DNA of 64,000 nt from Liquidambar formosana (taxonomy: Eukaryota > Streptophyta > Magnoliopsida > Saxifragales > Altingiaceae), in contig CM077826.1 in NCBI GenBank assembly GCA_039720395.1, forward strand, positions 30,624,810-30,688,809, written 5' to 3'. The notes beneath the pieces are model-generated. The model searched no databases and was not told the origin of the DNA. It worked only from the letters and a program-made list of their open reading frames with translations. Positions 57,034 to 64,000 of the stretch are shown one piece after another. Made by a program: the position numbers and the translations under genes. Within the stretch, counting starts at the first letter, position 1; every line of letters starts with the position of its first letter.

Positions 57034-57612
57034 TTATGTGCCAGCCCCAACAAGAACCTTGAAGTTCATAAAATAGTGAGTAAAGAGGTGCTTGTGATAT
57101 ACGGGCAACAAATTCTTAACCACCAACTGAATTTGATCTTCCTCATTTGGTCTATCTGTCATTTTGGAAGCCTTTTGTCTCCACCTAGTGATGAAAGCTG
57201 AGAAAGTCTCGTTAACCCACTGCTTCGTAGTTTCTAAGTCCCTTCGCGTAACATCTACTTCGGTGTTATACTTGTAGTGGTCCGTGAATGTGTTGCATAC
57301 ATCCTCCCAAGTCTTAGTTCTATTTTCTTCCAATGAAAAAAACCATTTCAAAGCGGAACTCGCTAATGACTCATGAAACATTTGAGCCAATAACTCATCG
57401 TTTGTTCCTCGAGGGTGCATAGCTCGCATATATATCTTGAGGTGGGTCTTAGGACAGCCTATCTCGTCAAATTTCTCTAATTCTGGTATCTTGAACTGTA
57501 GTGGAATGCGGGCTTTTGGGAATAAGGACAAAGTACGGATGTCCACTATATCATCAGATTTGCGGATTCCCTTCAAAGTTCGTTCTAAGGCCTCGACCTT
57601 GTTTGCCAGCAC
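57034..57612 (-). pseudogene. Element E gag (Retrotrans_gag domain)
   Basis: IPLQFKIPELEKFDEIGCPK, THLKIYMRAMHPRGTNDELL, SSALKWFFSLEENRTKTWED, VCNTFTDHYKYNTEVDVTRR and ETFSAFITRWRQKASKMTDR are the canonical Retrotrans_gag motifs (P.F...P.L..FDG.GDP..HL; W...L....I..W..L...F...F). It begins MLANKVEALERTLKG at 57612. 192 residues open, then a stop; joins the C-terminal fragment at 56819 after frameshifts. Capsid of the Tat element. Confidence 0.88.
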
Positions 57613-57864
57613 GATTGAGTTCTCTCTTAATGTATCCTTGGTTTCTCCTTCCTTGGTCTTGGGTGGTTCTTCCTCCTCTCCTAATGGCTCTTCTGTGGAG
57701 TCGAAATAATTGGATCTTAATTGTTGTTAGTGGCACAGGGCCCTAGATTCAGGTTCAAAGATCTTCTGTTGAATGTCAAAGAGACTTGGAAACCACAAAG
57801 CAAGGGGCTAATAGGCCTAATGAGGAGGACTAAATTCAAGTGGGGGTTAAGAACCTATTGCCAT
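57613..57864 (-). other. 5' flank of element E's gag
   Basis: About 250 bp with short frames in two phases (57554-57736 minus) but no motif. E's primer site and 5' LTR are not visible before copia LTR D1 interrupts at 57865. Confidence 0.4.
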
Positions 57865-59217
57865 TGTTAGCATTATGCCTTAAAGCCAATCATAGAGATG
57901 ATTGTTTAAGGGATTCGGAACAATCATTTGATTTCATTTATGTGTGTCACATTTATTATTGATTTAATAAAAGGGCTTATTCTATTATGTTTATATGCAT
58001 TATTTATATTTACATAATATATCCATGGAGTTAGAGTTAAGAATATGGAATTACAAAGAATTGTAATTTTGAGACTGTAAATAGACCTCTGTACTAAACT
58101 CCTAAAGCATTCCTAGTTGAAGGTTTACTATGATGGATAGTAATGAACCATAGGACTAGCACTTGTTAGGTTGACTCTACAGGAGGATAGCTGGTCTCAA
58201 GCTATTTGTTTAGAGACAATACAACCAACAAGTGGGTGCCTATTACTAGAATAGGTACACTGAATGTGACCAAAGATATAAGATCAACTGAGTGGAGTTT
58301 TAACCTGCTTATCAATCATCTTCTCATAGTTATAGTGATATAAGTAATCCTTAGACCTAAGACACCGTAGTTGCCTTATGCATGTAGCTTTAGAAGTTTG
58401 ATAAAACTAAGTGTAGATTCTTATAAGGGTCTGCAAAGGTGTTCATTGGCCCTACTGCTATATGTATAAAGGCATGTCAGTGACCAACAAGGAAACCATC
58501 ATTCTCAGGAAAAAGAGAGAGAATGTCTCATATAGCATTCATAATATAACTCATAAGGTCAATGGCCATGGTAGTATGAATATGGAAAGGAGTTTCCATA
58601 AGTTCATCATTGAGTTGATATTTATGAATGAGTATAAAGTAATTGAACTACAGACTTGACAGACTTCCATGTCCTATTGGTTCAATTGGAGACATTGTGT
58701 AGATAGAAGGATAAAATTTGTAACCTATAAACTATAACAGAAAGGTTCTTTATTAGATATTTTTCACCTCATTAAGGACAACACCATGAACCATATGCTA
58801 GGTGTTATTCATGGTTAGTAGAAGCCTTAATTAATATAAGTGAGTTATAATCAATTAGGGAATTGGAAGGAGTTCCAACTAGACCCTTAATGGAAAGAGT
58901 TCCATTGTGCACACCTTGTGCTTTTCCTACTACTTGATGATGTGAACCCAATGGGTCACACATTGATCATGCTAAGAGAGCTTTAAAGTCTATGAGAGAA
59001 AGGGTTTTAGTGAATAAAGAGTAGTTCTTTACGGGCCTAGTTTGTATTTGATATAAACAATAGGGGTTATTGTGCAATTTAGGGAAATTGCACAAAACCC
59101 TATTAGGGTTTTTCCCCCCTTAGTGGGCATATATAAGTCACACTTATGTGTGACTTGGTATAAATGGCAAGCACAAAAAACCCTAGCTGTCTAACTTTGG
59201 TGGCTGCACCTCTCTCT
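57865..59217 (+). mobile_element. Copia LTR D1, plus orientation, interrupted by D2
   Basis: Starts TGTTAGCATTATGCC, the inverse complement of the family LTR end, so it runs in the opposite orientation to A, B, C and G. It resembles the C subfamily (inverted GTCACAC/GTGTGAC around the TATA region at about 59120-59160). At 59217, in the CT-rich stretch downstream of the TATA box, it is cut by D2; the remaining 300 bp or so and any internal region lie beyond the window. The left flank is GCCAT (57860-57864); the matching duplication should be sought to the right. Confidence 0.85.
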
Positions 59218-60909
59218 TATTAGGATTATGCTCTAGAGCCAATCATAGAGATGATTGTTTAGGGAATTAGGAACAATCAATTAATTTCATTTATGTATGT
59301 CACATTTATTATTGATTTAATAAAAGGGTTTATTCTATTGTGTTTATATGCATCATTTATATTTACATAATACGTCCATGGAATTAGAGTTGAGAATATG
59401 AAATTACAAAGTGTTGTAATTTTGAGACCGTAAATATATCTCTGTACTAAACTCCTAAAACATTCACAGTTGAAGATTCACTATGATGGATAGTAATGAA
59501 CCATAGGACTAGCACTTGTTAGGTTGACTCTATAGGAGGATAGCTAGTCTCAAGCTATTTGTGTGGAGACACTACAACCAACAAGTGGGTGCCTATTATA
59601 AGAATAGGTACACTGAATGTGACCAAAGATATGAGATAAACTGAATGGAGTTTTAACCTACCTGTCAATCAGTTTCTCATTGTTATAGTGGTACAAGTAA
59701 TCCTTAGACCTGAGACACCATGGTTGTCTTATGCATGTAGCTTTAAAAGTTTGATAAAACTAAGTGCAGATCCTATTCAAGGGTCTGTAAGGGTGTTCAT
59801 TAGCCCTACTGTTATGTGTGTGAAGGCATGTGAGTGATCAACAAGGAATCCACCACTCTCAGGAAAAAGAGAGTGAATGTCTCATATAGCATTCATTGAA
59901 TATAACTCAATAAATCCATGGGCCCATGGTAGAATGAATATGGAAAGGAGTTTCCATAAGTTCATCATTGAGTTGATATTAATGAATGAGTATAAAGTAA
60001 TTGAACTAAGGACTTGATAGACTTCCATGTCCTATTAGTTCAATTGGAGACATTGTGTTGATGGAAGGATGTAATTGTAACCTATAAACTATAACAGAAG
60101 GGTTCTTTGTAGATGACTATTCACCTCATTAAGGACCACACCATGAGCTATATGCTAGTGTTACTCATGGTTAGTAGAAGCCCTAATTGATATAAATGAG
60201 TTATAATCAATTAGGGAATTGGAAGGAGTTCCAATTAGACCCTTAATGGAAAGTGTTCCATTGTGCACAACATGTGCTATACCTACTACTTGATGATGTG
60301 AACCCAATGGGTCACACATTGATCATGCTAAGAGAGCTTGATTGTCTATGAGAGAAAGGGTATAAGTCAATAAAGAATTGTTCTTTAAGGGCTCAGTTTG
60401 TATTTGATACAAATTAGAGGGGTTATTGTGTAATTAGGAGTAATTACACAAAACCCATTAGGATTTTAATTCCCCCCTTGGCTGGCCCTATATGAAGGCT
60501 ATATATAGTCTCTTATGATGTGATGACATCATCACAATTGGCATCCCCAAGTGCTGGCCGAAATTCACTAAGGAGGCTCTCTTTCTCTCTCTCTTCTCCA
60601 CCTCTCGCAACCTTAAGGAAGAAGAAGGAAAGGACATCAAGCTCAAGCTAGGTGTGGATACCGTTGGAGGCAGTACACTTGGACTGCTCATTCATTGCTG
60701 CCTGGAGTTCAAGCTTGGAGTGAAAAGGAGAAGACAAAGCTTGGAGCATAAAGGAGAAGACTTTGTTCAACTGTAAGTAATCCCAACTCTCTTAGTAGTT
60801 AGGGTTTATTGTTTTTGTATTAAGCATAATCGGATTCATGGGTTTGGGAATCGTAGGAAAATTTTTAATTCCGCCTTTGTAGTTTTCCTCTCTAGTTCGA
60901 TTCCCAACA
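59218..60909 (+). mobile_element. 5' LTR of copia element D2, plus orientation
   Basis: 1692 bp from TATTAGGATTATG (first bases TA instead of TG) to GATTCCCAACA. It is A-like rather than C-like. The TATA box CTATATATAG at 60499-60508 would start a transcript near 60530 that runs rightward. U5 hairpin arms TTGGGAATCG (60844-60853) and CGATTCCCAA (60898-60907) pair perfectly. It is inserted in D1. Confidence 0.9.
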
Positions 60910-60910
60910 G

Positions 60911-60923
60911 TGGTATCAGAGCC
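60911..60923 (+). promoter_or_regulatory. Primer-binding site of element D2 (intact)
   Basis: TGGTATCAGAGCC, one base after the LTR end; perfect match to the initiator Met tRNA 3' end. Confidence 0.9.
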
Positions 60924-63331
60924 ATGATTATGCCTAATACAAACTGCATATGGGCTGTAATTTATGGTAAATTAATTGGTTTAATGAATTAAAATTCATG
61001 TTCATGCATTTAATTGGTTTCCCTCTCATGGCCGAACCTAGGGTTATTGAACCCTAGGTGTTTATCTCTTCTTCTCCTCTTCTAAAATAGTTTTAGGGCT
61101 GCTGGAAATTCAAAGAGTTGAATAGGTTTCAATCTTGGAGAAGAGGAAGGAGGAAACTAGGGTTTCCTCTTCATGGCCGAACCTGGGGTTTTGAACCCTA
61201 GGCTGTTTGTCCCTCTTCTCCTCGTCTAATAATCTTCTAGCATTAATTCTGGAATTTTTTAGAAGCATGTGATGTATATAGAAGAAGAAGAAACTAGGGT
61301 TTCTTCTATGGAGGCTGAACCTAGGGTTTGGAACCCTAGGTTGTTCTCTTTTGTATTATGTTTTTGTTTTGGTTTAATTAAGACATGAGATGGCTGTAAT
61401 TAATTCACATAAAAGGGTTATAGTGATCTCTCAAGCATAGGGATGCATGAGAATCAAAAACAAAACAAAAGTTAGGGAAGAACATCATGGAGTTCGAATC
61501 TGGGTTTTAGAAACCCTATGGTTCTTGCTACTGTTTTGAACGGAAACCTCTGTAAAATTGATGTATATTCTTTATAGGATCATTATACATAATGTATGTA
61601 TGATTTTCTTTAAGTTTCAAAGGAGTCTTGATGCATAAAGAATCAAAAAGTTTGGTTTCTTGGAAGAACACAGTAGGCTGTTTTTCTGCAGAAAGTCATC
61701 AATGGAGTTTTGTTCATATCTTGAGCTAGGGAACTACAAATTGCATGAAACCACTTTCATTAGTTTCCTAAGACATGTAGGATACTAGGAAAAATAATTT
61801 TGTAGCCTGAATTTATCATCTTGCTGGGTTTTAAATCAATTTGTGACAAGGGACAGTATGATGTCAAATTCTGGACAGCCTACTGTTCTTGAATTGTTTA
61901 GAACAATTGGGGATGATTTGATCATCCAAACCACTTCAATTAGCTTAGTAATTCATGTGGGGACATGATACAAAAGCTGGTTTTGTTGGTGGAGTCGAAT
62001 TGATTGAGTTTTAGAAACAATTGTGACCTTGGAGGTCCTCCCATGGTGGTGCCAGCACTGGGTTCTTGAAACCCTAATGTTCTTTGAAGAAGACAGCCCT
62101 ATTGGCCACTCCACACGTGTCCAATGGGCTTGGCCCACACCCTAGCACGTGTCCCTAGCCTTGCCAAGCCTTGGCAGCCCCCTGGCCTACCCATGGCAGC
62201 CCACTATAGGTGGCGGCAGCCTTAGGGTTTAAGATGAAACCCTAATTTTTATTAATGATGAAACCCTAATCTATTAATGGTATTAATTAAAACCCTAACT
62301 AAGCTATTAATTACCTTTATTAAAGTGTTTAATGATTGGTCATTAATTGACCAATCATGGTTATTAATCATTAGGGTATAATTAATTGCATTTATGATGT
62401 CTAGGGTTTAGGGTTTAGGAAACCCTAATTCGTATTAATTAAACCCTAATTTTATTAAAGCATTAATTAATAACTAAACCTTGGAATTAATGTGTCTAAC
62501 CTAGGGTTAAATGATTGGTCATTAATGACCAATCATGATTATTAAAGGTTTAGTAATTAATCATTGGCATTTAATAGGTTTAAGGTTTAGGGTTTTTAGA
62601 AACCCTAACTAGTGCATATTAATTAGGTGTAATTAATATCCTAGGTGGCATTAATTAAACCCTAATCCTAATCATTAATACCGTATAAACCTAGGGTTTA
62701 AATGATTGGTCATTAATTGACCAATCATAAGGCATTTAATGCATTAGGGTTACACTTAGGGTTTAGAGTTAATGCACTTAGGGTTTAGGGTTTTAGGAAA
62801 CCCTAATGCACTAAATAATTAATATAATGACTTTATTTAATTCCGAAATTGATTATTTGATTAATGGTGATTAATTTTATAATGTTTTAAATGGTTTAAA
62901 ACACAATTTAGGATTAAATTAAAATCTGGAAATTTTTAATTAAATGAAATTGTTTTGTTTAATTAAAGAGACCCTAATATTTGATATTAGAGTTTAATTA
63001 GGGGATTTTAAATGTTTCAATTGATTTGATTAATTGAAATTAAATGTCATAAATGTTAAGACTTAATTAATTCAGGAACTTATGCATATCCTAATAAGAT
63101 TAGGACACATTGATGAGATTAATGAAAACCAATCAATAGAGTTACCATAAATGCCCATATGTTTATTGCTTACAGTTATTTCCTTTATTATGCAATATGA
63201 TTGTATGGTTATGGATGGATGATGATTATGGACTATACCCCTTTAAACCAATTGTGATTGGCCATCTTATGAATGGGTTGTATTAATTTTCAAGAGTTGT
63301 TAATTTTGGTGATGTATTATTTATTTGGGGC

Positions 63332-63529
63332 TTGCATGCCACTTTCTTCTTCTCTCTCTCTCTCTATCATTCTCTTATGTACCTCACATTCCCCTTATGT
63401 ATCCCTTTCTTTAAATTATGTAAATGTTATGTAATCGAGAGTGCATTAAGGAGCATGGTGGACCTAAAGGAGCATGGTGGAGCCCAACAAGCCTATGGTG
63501 GAGACCATCAAGCTAATGGAGGAGATTGA
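63332..63529 (+). CDS. Conserved small leader ORF, copy D (65 aa)
   Basis: MHATFFFSLSLYHSLMYLTF, PLCIPFFKLC, KCYVIESALRSMVDLKEHGG and GGDHQANGGD. Shares its N-terminal frame with C and its C-terminus with all copies. Sense orientation, upstream of gag, as in A-C. Confidence 0.4.
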   Translation: MHATFFFSLSLYHSLMYLTFPLCIPFFKLCKCYVIESALRSMVDLKEHGGAQQAYGGDHQANGGD

Positions 63530-64000
63530 AGGACTTGAAAGCTTGGAGAAGACTTTCAAGAGAGCATGCTATGTTTCGAATGAATGTTTTACGATCACCT
63601 ACACCCACCTTAGACCTTGGATTCAATTCATTGGCTTGGATTGAATTTTCTTAAAGTCCATAATCATCATAGTGGGAGCTTTTAATGAGATTAATAGAGA
63701 TAGCTCCAAATCCAAAGATCGTTATATGTCACCTTATTGGGACTAATATCGATGATTGGATTATATATAATGTTGTTATATATATTTATTTAAATGCATG
63801 AGATGTATGTTAGATTAGTTAATTTGATGAGACCCTTAAAACCCTTCTCTTTTAATATTAAGTTGGAAATGGAGAATACATTGGGGAATGGATTCTTCAT
63901 TGCCTTCCATCATTATAGGATCATCTAATGTCCCTTAATGTGGGTACCTGGCTGCAGACATGTAGGAGCTACCCATATTAAAGACATTACTTGAAACTAT

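Larger units (their letters stand above)
11532..57612 (-). mobile_element. Element E: Ty3/gypsy Tat-lineage retrotransposon, interrupted by H and by the A/B/C stack
   Basis: Order on the minus strand: gag (57612-56583), protease (55921-55379), linker (55366-54587), reverse transcriptase (17630-16805 and 14077-13785), RNase H (13694-13254), a second archaeal-type RNase H (13245-12765), integrase (12715-11532). The dual RNase H and gag-PR-RT-RH-aRH-INT order are diagnostic of the Tat clade. E is broken by LTR H (14083-16799) and by copia element A (17656-54443); removing each with one target-duplication copy reconnects the coding sequence. Its own LTRs were not located: the 5' LTR would lie right of 57612, where copia LTR D1 interrupts, and the 3' end to the left of the antisense ORF. 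Every domain has stops or frameshifts, so E is inactive. Confidence 0.85.
60910..64000 (+). mobile_element. Element D2 internal region, leader only, truncated by window
   Basis: 3.1 kb collinear with the leaders of A-C, but on the plus strand. It contains the telo-box block (about 62225-62830) with CCAAT palindromes at 62332-62358, 62511-62536 and 62702-62728, the small ORF (63332-63529), and the beginning of the region with the 20-bp repeats. Gag would start about 0.2-0.5 kb beyond the window end. The antisense 61953-62138 frame is a shadow. Confidence 0.85.

Overview
This 64-kb window is plant nuclear DNA, most likely intergenic heterochromatin of a flowering plant. The evidence is AT-rich sequence with Ty3/gypsy (Tat-type) and Ty1/copia retrotransposons primed by initiator-Met tRNA, a hAT-type MITE, plant-mobile-domain (PMD) and DUF7745-type genes, and plant telomere-like AAACCCTAA motifs. 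I see no intact cellular gene, no tRNA or rRNA gene and no CRISPR. Nearly every open frame is a broken piece of a mobile element.

Layout. 1-3.2 kb: a decayed plus-strand Tat remnant (gag C-terminus, post-pol motifs) holding a hAT-type MITE with an 8-bp target duplication. 4.36-6.28 kb: a multi-exon PMD pseudogene. 6.78-11.16 kb: a DUF7745-type ORF, split by a solo copia LTR (G, TSD GTTAG) that is itself split by a gypsy-type LTR (I). 11.3-57.6 kb: one minus-strand Tat element (E) whose pol lies at 11.5-17.6 kb and whose gag/protease lie at 54.6-57.6 kb. E is interrupted by a 2.7-kb LTR (H) and by a 36.8-kb nested stack of copia elements. 57.9-64 kb: two further copia LTRs in plus orientation, one inside the other (D1, D2), D2 running off the window.

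The stack resolves completely by 5-bp target duplications. Copia element A (17656-54443, TSD ATACT) sits in E. Copia element B (27165-54434, TSD ATCCT) sits 4 bp from the end of A's 5' LTR. Copia array C (29710-47472, TSD CTAAC) sits in B's reverse transcriptase. C is an LTR-internal-LTR-internal-LTR array with a period of exactly 8053 bp. LTR divergence falls from A to B to C, as nesting order demands.

The copia family (A-D, G) looks non-autonomous: its pol is shrunken and riddled with stops. A long 5' leader of about 3.5 kb keeps a primer site, a covarying U5 hairpin, 20-bp direct repeats, a small conserved ORF, and an AT-rich block of telo-box motifs and near-perfect CCAAT palindromes. These leader features, not the proteins, are what the family conserves. 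All coordinates were read by eye; homology calls rest on recognised motifs, not searches.
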